The notes below the pieces were generated by a model. The model worked only from the letters and a program-made list of their open reading frames with translations. It searched no databases and was not told the DNA's origin. The translations under genes were made by a program, and so were the position numbers. Shown here piece after piece: positions 1 to 7,558 of a stretch of 34,595 nucleotides of DNA (within the stretch, counting starts at the first letter, position 1; each line of letters starts with the position of its first letter). Origin of the DNA: Nocardia mexicana NBRC 108244 (GTDB lineage: Bacteria > Actinomycetota > Actinomycetes > Mycobacteriales > Mycobacteriaceae); the NCBI RefSeq assembly GCF_001613165.1, contig NZ_BDBV01000125.1, forward strand, positions 1 through 34,595, given 5' to 3'.

Positions 1-2
1 GG

Positions 3-968
3 CCGATCGTGGATTCCGGCAGCTCCTCGGGCTCCGGCGCGGTGGTCAGCCGCGCGGCCGAGGCCGTCGGCGAGGGCCCCGAGGTGTCGGCCTATCTGGC
101 CGCATTCGGCTACGGGGTGACCCATCCGAACGCCGCGCCGCCGGGCGCCAACCGCTGGGACTGCCGTCCGAGCGCGGAGCATCCGAATCCGGTGGTGCTG
201 ATGCACGGCACCTGGCTCAACGCCTACGACAACTTCGCCTATATGGCACCCGAACTGGCCCGCGCCGGATTTTGTGTTTTCGCCTTCAATTACGGCCTGT
301 CCGGACTGCTGGAGGGTGGTGGACTGGGCCCGATTCTGCCCGGCCGCAACGGCGTCGGCCCGATCGGCGAATCCGCCCGGCAGCTGGCGGCCTTCGTCGA
401 CCGGGTGCGGGCGGTGACGCAGTCCGACCGCGTCGATATCGTCGCGCATTCGCAGGGCGGCACCGTGTCGAATCAGTATCTGAAATTCGAGGGCGGTGCC
501 GACCGGGTCGGGCGGCTGGTCACCTTCGGCGCCACGCACCACGGCACGACGATGATGGGCATGGCGACGCTGGGGCGGATCATCACCAATCTCGGCATCG
601 ACATCATGGGCTTCTACCGGCCGCTCATCGGACCGGCGAATATCGAACAGGCCATCGGATCCGAATTCGTCACGCGGCTCAACGCCGGCGGCGACACCGT
701 CCCGGGTGTCGCGTACACGGTGGTCGGTTCGCGATACGACGAGGTGATGAATCCGCTCGACCTGGCCTTCCTCCGCGCCGGGCCGGACGCCACCGTCGAC
801 AACATCACCCTCCAGCAGGGCTGTGAACAGGACCTGTCGGACCACCTCACGATGATGTATTCCCCGCGGGCGCTGTCGATCGCGTTGCGCGCCCTGGATC
901 CGGCCGGTCATCCGGACCTGGCGTGCTCGTTCAATCCGTGGCTCGTCGGCGGCGGGGGCGGCCTGTGA
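3..968 (+). CDS. Secreted-type triacylglycerol lipase, 5' end outside the window
   Basis: This is an alpha/beta-hydrolase of the class 2 lipase (EstA/LipA-like) type, expected to hydrolyse acyl esters outside the cytoplasm. The oxyanion segment HGTW is followed by the nucleophile elbow AHSQGG, with Ser at residue 148 counted from the GTG at 9. A late Asp (SRYDEV) and His (LSDHLTMM) can complete the triad. The reading frame is open to the window edge, and the visible N-terminus is a Gly/Ser-rich linker rather than a signal peptide. The true start and an export signal are therefore probably upstream; this is inference. Its TGA overlaps the GTG start of the next lipase gene, so the two are likely co-transcribed and translationally coupled. 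The fold assignment is firm; the substrate is not known. Confidence 0.82.
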   Translation, partial: PIVDSGSSSGSGAVVSRAAEAVGEGPEVSAYLAAFGYGVTHPNAAPPGANRWDCRPSAEHPNPVVLMHGTWLNAYDNFAYMAPELARAGFCVFAFNYGLSGLLEGGGLGPILPGRNGVGPIGESARQLAAFVDRVRAVTQSDRVDIVAHSQGGTVSNQYLKFEGGADRVGRLVTFGATHHGTTMMGMATLGRIITNLGIDIMGFYRPLIGPANIEQAIGSEFVTRLNAGGDTVPGVAYTVVGSRYDEVMNPLDLAFLRAGPDATVDNITLQQGCEQDLSDHLTMMYSPRALSIALRALDPAGHPDLACSFNPWLVGGGGGL

Positions 969-2290
969 GCGATGCGGCGAGTGTGTTTCCGCTCCGTCCC
1001 GATGTCGACCCGTTCTATCGCCCGCCGGACGGGTTCGAACGGCTGCCGGACGGCACGGTACTGCGTTCACGGATCGTCGAAATCGCACTGTTCGGCCTTG
1101 TCCCGCTTCGGGTCTCGGCCTGGCAGCTGCTCTACCGGACCCGTGACCGGCGCGGCGCCCCCGAGGCGGCGGTCACCACCGTGCTGCTGCCGCACGGGGC
1201 CGCGCCGGACCGGTCGCGGCCGCTGGTGTCCTTTCAATGTGCGATCGATGCCGTTGCGCCGCAGTGTTTTCCGTCGTACGCGCTGCGGCGGGGCGCGCGG
1301 GCGCTGGGTGCCATCCCGCAGCTGGAGTTGCCCCTGATCGTCGCCGCGCTGGCGCGGGGCTGGGCGGTATCGGTGCCCGACCACGGCGGTGCCGGCGGAC
1401 ATTTCGGGGTGGCGCGGGAGCCCGGCTACCGGGCGCTCGACGGAGTTCGTGCCGCGCTGACATTCGGCCCGCTGGGCCTGGGTGCGACGACATCGATTGC
1501 GCTGTGGGGATATTCGGGTGGCGGTTTGGCCACCGCGTGGGCGGCCGAGCTGGCCGCCGACTACGCACCGGAACTCTCGATCGTGGGGGCGGTCGCGGGC
1601 TCGCCGGTCGGCGATCCGGGCCGGGCGTTCGAGCGATTGAACGGCACCTGGTTCGCGGGGTTCGCGATGGTGTTCACCGCCGGGTTGTGCCGGGGCTACC
1701 CGCAGTTGGCGGCGGTGCTACGGGCCCACCTGCGCCCGCGATACCTGGACATGCTCGCGAAAGCCGAAGTGACAGCGACGCTTCCGCTGCTGGCGAAGCT
1801 GGCGCGCCGCAATGTCGACAAGCATTCCAGCGGCGGTCTGACCACCCTGATCGAGACGCCGGTGATGCAGGAGATCCTCGCCGACATCCGCCCCGGCGGC
1901 ACGGCCCCGGCCATGCCGCTGCTGGTGCTGCAGGGCGTCAACGACGAGGTGATCGCCGCCGCGGACGTGGACGGTCTGGTGCTGCGCTACGCCGGCGCGG
2001 GTGCCCGGGTGCGATACCTCCGTGACCGCCTGAGCACCCACCTGCCCCTGGAGTTCCTCGGCATCCCGGTGATGGCCGACTGGATCGCCGACCGCTTCGC
2101 CGACCTCCCGGCCCCCACCGGCACCGACACCGTCTGGTCGGTAGCCACCTCCCGCCGCGCCCTCGCGGGCCACCGCCACCTGGCCGCCCTCACCCTCCGC
2201 ATGCTCACCGCTCGCCCCATCCCCGTACATCCCGTCACACCGGTGTCGGTGCGGCCTCCTGGCGCTCGTCGAATTCTGTTCGCGCGGTGA
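965..2290 (+). CDS. Secretory-lipase (LIP) family protein
   Basis: A 441-residue alpha/beta-hydrolase of the LIP family (secretory lipases, also found as mycobacterial and nocardial lipases), likely an esterase or triacylglycerol lipase. The nucleophile elbow is WGYSGGG, preceded by a VPDHGG segment typical of the family. A late DEV segment (GVNDEVI) and a His (STHLPLE) fit the acid and base. The GTG at 965 is chosen because it overlaps the stop of the upstream lipase in a GTGA arrangement; the frame is open further upstream but would overlap the neighbour more. No signal peptide is evident with this start. The last 56 bases overlap the 3' end of the convergent HxlR gene. Family call is confident; substrate is unknown. 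Confidence 0.8.
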   Translation: MSDAASVFPLRPDVDPFYRPPDGFERLPDGTVLRSRIVEIALFGLVPLRVSAWQLLYRTRDRRGAPEAAVTTVLLPHGAAPDRSRPLVSFQCAIDAVAPQCFPSYALRRGARALGAIPQLELPLIVAALARGWAVSVPDHGGAGGHFGVAREPGYRALDGVRAALTFGPLGLGATTSIALWGYSGGGLATAWAAELAADYAPELSIVGAVAGSPVGDPGRAFERLNGTWFAGFAMVFTAGLCRGYPQLAAVLRAHLRPRYLDMLAKAEVTATLPLLAKLARRNVDKHSSGGLTTLIETPVMQEILADIRPGGTAPAMPLLVLQGVNDEVIAAADVDGLVLRYAGAGARVRYLRDRLSTHLPLEFLGIPVMADWIADRFADLPAPTGTDTVWSVATSRRALAGHRHLAALTLRMLTARPIPVHPVTPVSVRPPGARRILFAR

Positions 2291-2657
2291 GTATTTCGTC
2301 TTTGTGCTCGATGGTCCAGGTGCCCAGCAGGTGGGTTACCCGGCCGAGGTCGGCGCCCAGTTCTGTCAGCGAATACTCCACGCGCGGCGGGACGGTCGGG
2401 TAGACCGAGCGCCGGACCAGGCCCTCGCGTTCCAGGGTGCGCAGCGTCTGGGTGAGCATCTTCTGCGTGATGCCGTCGAGGCGGCGGCGCAGATCGTTGA
2501 ATCGGACGGGCCCGCCGCTCGCGCGCAGCACCCCCAGCACGAGCAGGACCCACTTGTCCGCCAGGACGGCGAGGATCTCGCGGGCGGGGCAGTGGTGCAG
2601 ATAGCTGTCCACCAGATTGTCGGGGTCGGCGGCCCAGTCGTCACAGCCGGTATCCAT
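2235..2657 (-). CDS. HxlR-family winged-helix transcriptional regulator
   Basis: A 140-residue regulator of the HxlR/YodB type. The winged helix-turn-helix runs from about residue 22 to 112, with the typical start CPAREILAVLADKWVLLVL, the RFNDLRRRLDGITQKMLTQ recognition region and the wing around PPRVEYSLTELG. A Cys just before the domain (HHCPA) matches the position of the redox- or electrophile-sensing Cys in YodB-like members; a sensing role here is inference. It is divergent from a quinone-oxidoreductase-like gene with a 66-base spacer, the usual arrangement in which HxlR proteins control the neighbouring reductase. The ATG at 2657 is the only ATG near the domain. Its tail overlaps the convergent lipase gene by 56 bases. 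Confidence 0.88.
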   Translation of the reverse strand: MDTGCDDWAADPDNLVDSYLHHCPAREILAVLADKWVLLVLGVLRASGGPVRFNDLRRRLDGITQKMLTQTLRTLEREGLVRRSVYPTVPPRVEYSLTELGADLGRVTHLLGTWTIEHKDEILTARTEFDERQEAAPTPV

Positions 2658-2659
2658 CG

Positions 2660-2701
2660 GGTACCTCGGTATGGAAATAGTGCCTTCTTTCCAAGAGATA
2701 C
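2660..2701. promoter_or_regulatory. Candidate HxlR operator in the divergent spacer
   Basis: The spacer between the HxlR regulator and the oxidoreductase contains GGTACC (2660-2665), an inverted pair GGAAA (2673-2677) and TTTCC (2688-2692), and GAGATAC (2695-2701), which is the inverse of the GTAnCTC-like sequence at 2661-2667. HxlR-type proteins bind short inverted GTA/TAC repeats, so these are plausible operator halves. The arms are imperfect and the assignment is inferred from layout. Confidence 0.35.
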
Positions 2702-2723
2702 TAGGCGACACAGAATCGGTTTC

Positions 2724-3629
2724 ATGCGAGCAATCAGTCAGAAGACATTCGGTGGCCCTGACGTGCTGGAGACCGTGGAGGTGCCCCGGCCGACGCCCCA
2801 GCCGGGGGAGGTGCTGGTCCGGGTGGCGGCCACGTCGGTGAACCCCGCGGACTGGAAACTGCGGTCGGGAGCGCTGCCGCATTTCGGTGAGCCGCCGTTC
2901 ACCCTCGGGCTCGACGTCTCGGGCACCGTCGCCGAGGTCGGCGCGGGCGTCACGGTATTCGGGCTCGGGGACGAGGTGTTCGGCATGCTGCTGAGCCGGT
3001 CCGGGGCCTATGCGGAATACGTTGCGGTACCGGCGGATTTCCTCACCCGGAAGCCCGCGAGCATCGACCATGCGCGGGCCGCCGCCCTCCCGGTGGTGGC
3101 GCTGACCGCCTGGCAGGCCCTCGCCGAACTCCGTGCCGGACAGCGCATTCTGATCCATGCGGCGGCGGGCGGCGTCGGTCATCTGGCCGTGCAGATCGCC
3201 GAGGCGCGCGGGGCATACGTGATCGGCACGGCCCGCGTCGCCAACCACGAGTTTCTGCGCGCCCTGGGGGCGCAGGAGCTGATCGATTACACCGCAGTCG
3301 ATTTCACGGAGGCTGTGCGCGACGTCGACGTCGTGCTCGACCTGATCGGCGGCGCGTACGGCACCCGCTCGCTGCAGGTGCTGCGCCCCGACGGCCGCTA
3401 TATCGACACCCAGGGCTCGGACGCCGAGCACGATCCGCGCTACCACCGCGTCTACGCCGAATCGTCCGGCACGGACCTGCAGCGCATTGCCGAACTGGTG
3501 GAACGCGGAGAACTCCGCGTCGAGATCGACCGGGTGCTCTCCCTGGCCGACGTCGCCGAGGCGCACAAACTCAGCGAATCCGGCCGGGTACGAGGCAAGA
3601 TCGTCCTGCTGCCCTGGGAGACAGCCTGA
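2724..3629 (+). CDS. NADP-dependent quinone-oxidoreductase-like protein (MDR superfamily)
   Basis: A 301-residue zinc-free medium-chain dehydrogenase/reductase. The GroES-like N-terminal half contains SVNPADWKLRSG and LGLDVSGTVAEVG. The Rossmann half starts with AAAGGVGHLAVQ at residues 146-157. The catalytic and structural zinc ligands of alcohol dehydrogenases are absent, as in quinone reductases (QOR/zeta-crystallin type). It likely reduces quinones or reactive enones with NADPH. The ATG at 2724 gives the canonical family start (MRAISQKTFGGPDVLE); the frame is open upstream but that part lies over the divergent regulator. Regulation by the adjacent HxlR protein is likely from context. Confidence 0.87.
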   Translation: MRAISQKTFGGPDVLETVEVPRPTPQPGEVLVRVAATSVNPADWKLRSGALPHFGEPPFTLGLDVSGTVAEVGAGVTVFGLGDEVFGMLLSRSGAYAEYVAVPADFLTRKPASIDHARAAALPVVALTAWQALAELRAGQRILIHAAAGGVGHLAVQIAEARGAYVIGTARVANHEFLRALGAQELIDYTAVDFTEAVRDVDVVLDLIGGAYGTRSLQVLRPDGRYIDTQGSDAEHDPRYHRVYAESSGTDLQRIAELVERGELRVEIDRVLSLADVAEAHKLSESGRVRGKIVLLPWETA

Positions 3630-3680
3630 CCGCCGCGAAATGGCGTTGCGAGGGCTGTCGGGCCCGGCATGATGGTCGGC

Positions 3681-5357
3681 ATGGATGCCCACGACGAACT
3701 GATCGATCTGGCCGAACAGTACTGGGACAGTGTCCTGGAGTCGTCGCCGAGTTCGGCGACGCTGCTGGGGGACAGGCGTTTCGACGATCGCATCGAGGAC
3801 CTGTCGGAAGAGGCCGAGCGGCGGCTGCAGGCTGGGTGGGAGCGGCTGCTGGGGCGAGTCGCGGCGCTCGATCCCGAGCGGCTGACCGCCGAGGACCGGG
3901 TCACCCGCAGCCTGCTGCAGAACGAGCTGGAATCCGGGATCGACCATGTGGCGTGGCGGCCGACGGAGCTGGCCTCCGATCAGATGGACGGCGTGCACGC
4001 CGGGATGCTCACGCTGGCGCCGCAGGTCAACGCGCCGCAGCCGGAGAACGCGGTGGCGCTCGTGCAGCGCTACCGGCAGTTCGGCACGCTGCTCGACCAG
4101 GCCGCGCAGCGGTTCCGCAACGGGCTGGAGGCCGGGCGCACCCCGGCGCGGATCGCGATCGAACGCTCGCTCAACCAGCTCGACGGCTACCTGGCCTCCG
4201 ATCTCGCGAGCGACCCGTTCGTCACCTTCGCCGGACCCGCCGACTGGGACGGCGAAAAGGACTGGCGCACAACGCTGTCCGACGTCGCGCGCGACGTGAT
4301 CCGCCCGGCGTTCCGGTCCTATCGCGATGTCCTGGCCGACGAACTCCTCCCGGCCGCCCGCCCCGACGACAAACCGGGCCTGTGCTGGCTGGGCGCCGAC
4401 GGCGAGGACATCTACCGGCGCCTGCTGCAGCATCACACCACGCTGCCGGATCTGGGCGCCGACGAGATCCACGAGCTGGGCCTGACCGAGATCCAGCGGC
4501 TGGGCGAGGAGTACGCCGAGGTGGGCGGCCGCCTGTTCGGCACCACCGACCTGGCCGACATCTTTGCCCGGCTGCGCGAGGACACCGCCCTGCGCTATGC
4601 CGACGGCGACGAGATCATGGCCGATGCCGAGCGCTGTCTGGGCGCCGCAATCGCCGAGATGCCCAACTGGTTCGGGCGGCTGCCGCGCGAATCCTGTGAC
4701 ATCGTCCCGGTTCCGGAGTTCCTGGCCGCGGATGCGCCTGCGGCGTACTACTTCCCGCCCGCCTCCGACGGCTCCCGGCCCGGCACCTATTTCGTCAATC
4801 AGCACGACCCGAAGAGCCGCAGCCGATTCGAGACCGCGGCGGTGGCCTACCACGAGGCCATCCCGGGCCATCACCTGCAGCTGACCATCGCCAACGAGCT
4901 GGATCATCTGCCGCGATTCCAGCGACAGTCGTTCTCCAACACCGCATTCGTGGAGGGCTGGGCGCTCTACACCGAGCGCCTCGCCGACGAGATGGGTTTG
5001 TACGGCGACGATCTGGCCCGGGTCGGGATGCTGGCCGCGGATTCGTGGCGCTCGTGCCGGCTGGTTGTCGATACCGGCCTGCATGCCAAGGGCTGGAGTC
5101 GCCAGCAGGCGGTCGACTTCATGGTCGCCAACGCGCCGGTCGCGGTCTCGGAGATCATCGTCGAGGTCGATCGCTACATCGCCATCCCCGGCCAGGCCGT
5201 CGCCTACAAGGTCGGCCAGTTGGAGATCCGGCGACAGCGCGAACTGGCCGCCCGCCGGCTCGGGGATCGCTTCGACATCAAGGCCTTTCACGATGTGGTG
5301 CTGGGCGCCGGATCGGTGAGCCTGCCGGTGCTGCGGGAGCTGGCCGCCACGCTGTAG
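3681..5357 (+). CDS. DUF885 family protein, probable zinc peptidase-like enzyme
   Basis: A 558-residue member of the DUF885 family. The hallmark is YHEAIPGHHLQ at residues 390-400: an HExxPGHH-type metal site, followed by a conserved FVEGWALYTERLADEMG segment that can supply a further acidic ligand. The N-terminal half is helical and Glu/Arg-rich. No signal peptide is seen, so a cytosolic location is likely. Members are thought to be metallo-hydrolases but the reaction is generally uncharacterised, so no substrate is claimed. In-frame ATGs lie at 3669, 3672 and 3681; none has a strong ribosome site, and 3681 (MDAHDELIDLAEQYW) fits the domain start best. It follows the oxidoreductase by about 50 bases and may be read through from it. 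The 288 bases after it hold no convincing gene. Confidence 0.83.
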   Translation: MDAHDELIDLAEQYWDSVLESSPSSATLLGDRRFDDRIEDLSEEAERRLQAGWERLLGRVAALDPERLTAEDRVTRSLLQNELESGIDHVAWRPTELASDQMDGVHAGMLTLAPQVNAPQPENAVALVQRYRQFGTLLDQAAQRFRNGLEAGRTPARIAIERSLNQLDGYLASDLASDPFVTFAGPADWDGEKDWRTTLSDVARDVIRPAFRSYRDVLADELLPAARPDDKPGLCWLGADGEDIYRRLLQHHTTLPDLGADEIHELGLTEIQRLGEEYAEVGGRLFGTTDLADIFARLREDTALRYADGDEIMADAERCLGAAIAEMPNWFGRLPRESCDIVPVPEFLAADAPAAYYFPPASDGSRPGTYFVNQHDPKSRSRFETAAVAYHEAIPGHHLQLTIANELDHLPRFQRQSFSNTAFVEGWALYTERLADEMGLYGDDLARVGMLAADSWRSCRLVVDTGLHAKGWSRQQAVDFMVANAPVAVSEIIVEVDRYIAIPGQAVAYKVGQLEIRRQRELAARRLGDRFDIKAFHDVVLGAGSVSLPVLRELAATL

Positions 5358-5645
5358 CAATTTCCTGGACAAGCCGTCCCCTGCCGGCGGCGTACGGTGT
5401 GCGGTCGCGAACTGTGCGCCGCCGGTAAACGCGCATCCGAAGAATCGCCCGTAAACGGGCACAAGGTTTTCGGTCGCGTGATCAGCTGTGCCGCAAGTGG
5501 TGTGTCCGCTTTCGGTCGGGGGCGCCGATGCGGTTCAATTGATGTTGTTCGACGAGTTACACCTGCATGCTCTCGCCGCCCACCGCGTCATCCGGGCGGA
5601 CTGCTTCACAACGGCAATACCTCAGCATCCGAGAGGACAACGAAC

Positions 5646-5942
5646 GTGAGCATGGTTCTCGCCGCGGCACACGATATGTACAGCACGGTGCTGGCTCAGG
5701 TCGGCAACCCCACCCCGGAGACTCCACCGGCGGCCGACAAGCTGATGAAGCTGGTGCGGTACTTCACCTGGTTCATCCTGCTGTCCGGCGTCATGGCCGT
5801 CACCTACGGCGGCGGCAGGTTCGCCTGGGAGAAGTGGAGCGGCGGCGGCCTGGAGTCGCCGAAGATGATTGCGGGCGCCATGATCGGCGGCGGCGTTGCC
5901 ACCAGCGCCGGCACCATCATGAACGCCGTCATCGGCGCCTGA
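5646..5942 (+). CDS. Small two-helix membrane protein resembling a VirB2/TrbC-type pilin subunit
   Basis: A 98-residue protein with a short Ala-rich start, a Pro/Thr linker (NPTPETPPAADK) and two hydrophobic segments at about 35-55 and 74-96. The segments are joined by a basic/aromatic loop (RFAWEKWSGG), and the second is very Gly/Ala-rich. Size and layout resemble the small two-helix VirB2/TrbC-like proteins encoded in actinobacterial conjugative elements. No other secretion or conjugation gene is visible nearby, so a pilin role is only a structural analogy. GTG 5646 is preferred over ATG 5652 because AGAGGA lies 8 bases upstream. It stands alone between the DUF885 gene and convergent DUF305 gene. 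Confidence 0.75.
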   Translation: MSMVLAAAHDMYSTVLAQVGNPTPETPPAADKLMKLVRYFTWFILLSGVMAVTYGGGRFAWEKWSGGGLESPKMIAGAMIGGGVATSAGTIMNAVIGA

Positions 5943-5992
5943 CCCCGCCCCCGCGCGCGGGTGTGCCGGAGTCCGGCACACCCGCCTATTAC

Positions 5993-6634
5993 TCAGCTCT
6001 GGCCGAGCATCCCCCGCATCTGCTGGATCTCCGCCTGCTGAGCGGTGACGATGTCCTGGGCCAGGCGTTTCGCGTCCGGGTTGGTGCCCTGCGCCAGTTC
6101 CGTGTTCGCCATATCGATCGCGCCCTCGTGGTGGGCGATCATCATCTGCATCCACATCCGGTCGAATTCGGGGCCGGTGGCGTTCTGCAGGCCCGTCATC
6201 TGATCCTGCGACATCATGCCGGGCATGCTGTGGCCCATCGCGGCGGGCGCCGGCTTGCCGAAGCTGCGCAGCAGGTCGGTGAACTGCTGCATCTCCGGTG
6301 CCTGTGCCTTCTCCACATTCGCCGCCAGCGTGATCAGCTGCGGGTTCTGTGAGCGGCTCGGCACCAGCTTCGCCATATCGACCGCCTGCGCGTGATGCGG
6401 ATACATCATCTGCAGGAACGACACGTCGGCGTCGTTGAAGTCGGTGCGGGTGGGCCGGCTCGCGGTGCCGGACGCTCCGCCGTGATGCATTCCCGGCATA
6501 TCCGACATACCGGCCGCCGACGTGCTCGACGCGGGCGCCGAGGTGTCGGAGTCGTCGCTGCCACAGCCCGCGACGAGCAGGGCGACGGCGATGCCGGTGC
6601 CCGCCAGGGTGATTCGGGTGCGCGAAGTGAACAT
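5993..6634 (-). CDS. DUF305 family lipoprotein
   Basis: A 213-residue exported lipoprotein. Residues 1-22 form a signal peptide ending in the lipobox LLVAGC, so it should be lipid-anchored outside the membrane. A Met/His-rich linker (MSDMPGMHHGG) is followed by a DUF305 domain, a ferritin-like helical fold with two repeated motifs: MMYPHHAQAVDMA and MMIAHHEGAIDMA. The Met and His clusters suggest copper or another soft metal, which is inference from composition and from the frequent pairing of this family with copper genes. A GAGGAG ribosome site precedes the ATG. Upstream on the same strand is a DUF6153 gene 91 bases away, so they may form an operon. Confidence 0.88.
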   Translation of the reverse strand: MFTSRTRITLAGTGIAVALLVAGCGSDDSDTSAPASSTSAAGMSDMPGMHHGGASGTASRPTRTDFNDADVSFLQMMYPHHAQAVDMAKLVPSRSQNPQLITLAANVEKAQAPEMQQFTDLLRSFGKPAPAAMGHSMPGMMSQDQMTGLQNATGPEFDRMWMQMMIAHHEGAIDMANTELAQGTNPDAKRLAQDIVTAQQAEIQQMRGMLGQS

Positions 6635-6725
6635 GATTGTGCTCCTCGGTAAGTGCGATAGGTATCTGAAACAGGTAGGCGAGACCCGCGCCCACGTGGG
6701 TTTCACGTCGGCGCGGCAACCTCCA

Positions 6726-7448
6726 TCAGATCCGCAGAATCGCCAATTCCGAGAGTGAAAGCACCGTCCAGGGCGGCGGCCGGGCCCGCCGGAACGCCTG
6801 CCGCGAAGTTGCCTGTCGCCCGGTGTCGCGCCCGCCGAACCCGACCCAGGCCAGCACCGCCAGCCCCAGCGCCAGCACGAGCGCCGCCAAGACGAACACA
6901 CATGCGTGCATACCGCCGTGCGTCCCGCCGCAGCCCTCGCAGTTCGCCCCGGTGTCGGCGCGAGCCGGGACCGATGCCACACTGTCGGCCCGATGTGCCG
7001 CTGCGGAATCGCCAGGCAACCCAGGGCCGCCCCATGAATCGGCGTTGGCTGCCGAGGGGGCCAGGGCCGCCGAGTGGGAAGCGCCCGCCGAGTGGCCGAT
7101 GCTGCTCCGAATGTCTGCTGGCATCCGCGCATCCCAGGGACGTGTCGCCGAGTGCCCGCTGTGGACTGCGGCCGGAGGACGCCCCGCATATCCCGAGGTA
7201 TGCATCAGTACAGCGCCGGGCCCCTCCGCCGCCATCGGCTCAGCTGCCTGCGCGTGCCCGACTGTCTGTGCATGCCCGGCCGCCTGTGCGTGACCGCTGC
7301 CGAAGACGACCGCGTGCATTACGGCCACGCCCGCCAGCAGCACCAGCACGCCTAGCGCACGGATATATCCGGGCATGCGCGGCGGGGCCGAGGGGCGGCT
7401 CGTCGGCGCGTCACCGTCGGCCCGGCCGGAGCTGGGCTGGTCGACCAC
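6726..7448 (-). CDS. DUF6153 family membrane protein
   Basis: A 240-residue protein with one hydrophobic helix near residues 29-47 and a second near 184-206. Between them lies a long Ala/Gly/His/Pro-rich region containing three near repeats of GHAQ(A/T). The C-terminal part has CEGCGGTHGGMHACVFVL and ends in PPWTVLSLSELAILRI, the conserved tail of DUF6153 proteins. His and Cys density suggests metal contact in the periplasmic loop. GTG 7448 is the longest start; ATG 7376 (MPGYIRALGVLVLL) is closer to the first helix and may be the real one. It is followed by the DUF305 gene and is divergent from the drug exporter. Function is unknown beyond a probable shared role with DUF305. Confidence 0.78.
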   Translation of the reverse strand: MVDQPSSGRADGDAPTSRPSAPPRMPGYIRALGVLVLLAGVAVMHAVVFGSGHAQAAGHAQTVGHAQAAEPMAAEGPGAVLMHTSGYAGRPPAAVHSGHSATRPWDARMPADIRSSIGHSAGASHSAALAPSAANADSWGGPGLPGDSAAAHRADSVASVPARADTGANCEGCGGTHGGMHACVFVLAALVLALGLAVLAWVGFGGRDTGRQATSRQAFRRARPPPWTVLSLSELAILRI

Positions 7449-7475
7449 GCCGCCATTCTAGAGCCTCGATCGGAA

Positions 7476-7492
7476 ATACCCCCTTCCGGTAT
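7476..7492. promoter_or_regulatory. Candidate CsoR-like inverted repeat
   Basis: The spacer between the DUF6153 gene and the exporter contains ATACC (7476-7480) and GGTAT (7488-7492) separated by CCCTTCC. This resembles the AT-flanked, C/G-tract palindromes of copper-responsive CsoR operators. No csoR gene lies in the window, so binding is inference. Confidence 0.35.
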
Positions 7493-7558
7493 GGAATCAC
7501 GCGCGCACGCGGGGCGTTCGACTCAGTTGTTGAGCCGAGCTAATGAGAGAGGGTGCCC

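Noticed and set aside
2235..5462. A 1075-codon open frame on the minus strand
   Set aside because: It is mostly a shadow over the oxidoreductase and DUF885 genes; only its last 140 codons, the HxlR gene, look real. High GC keeps opposite frames open.
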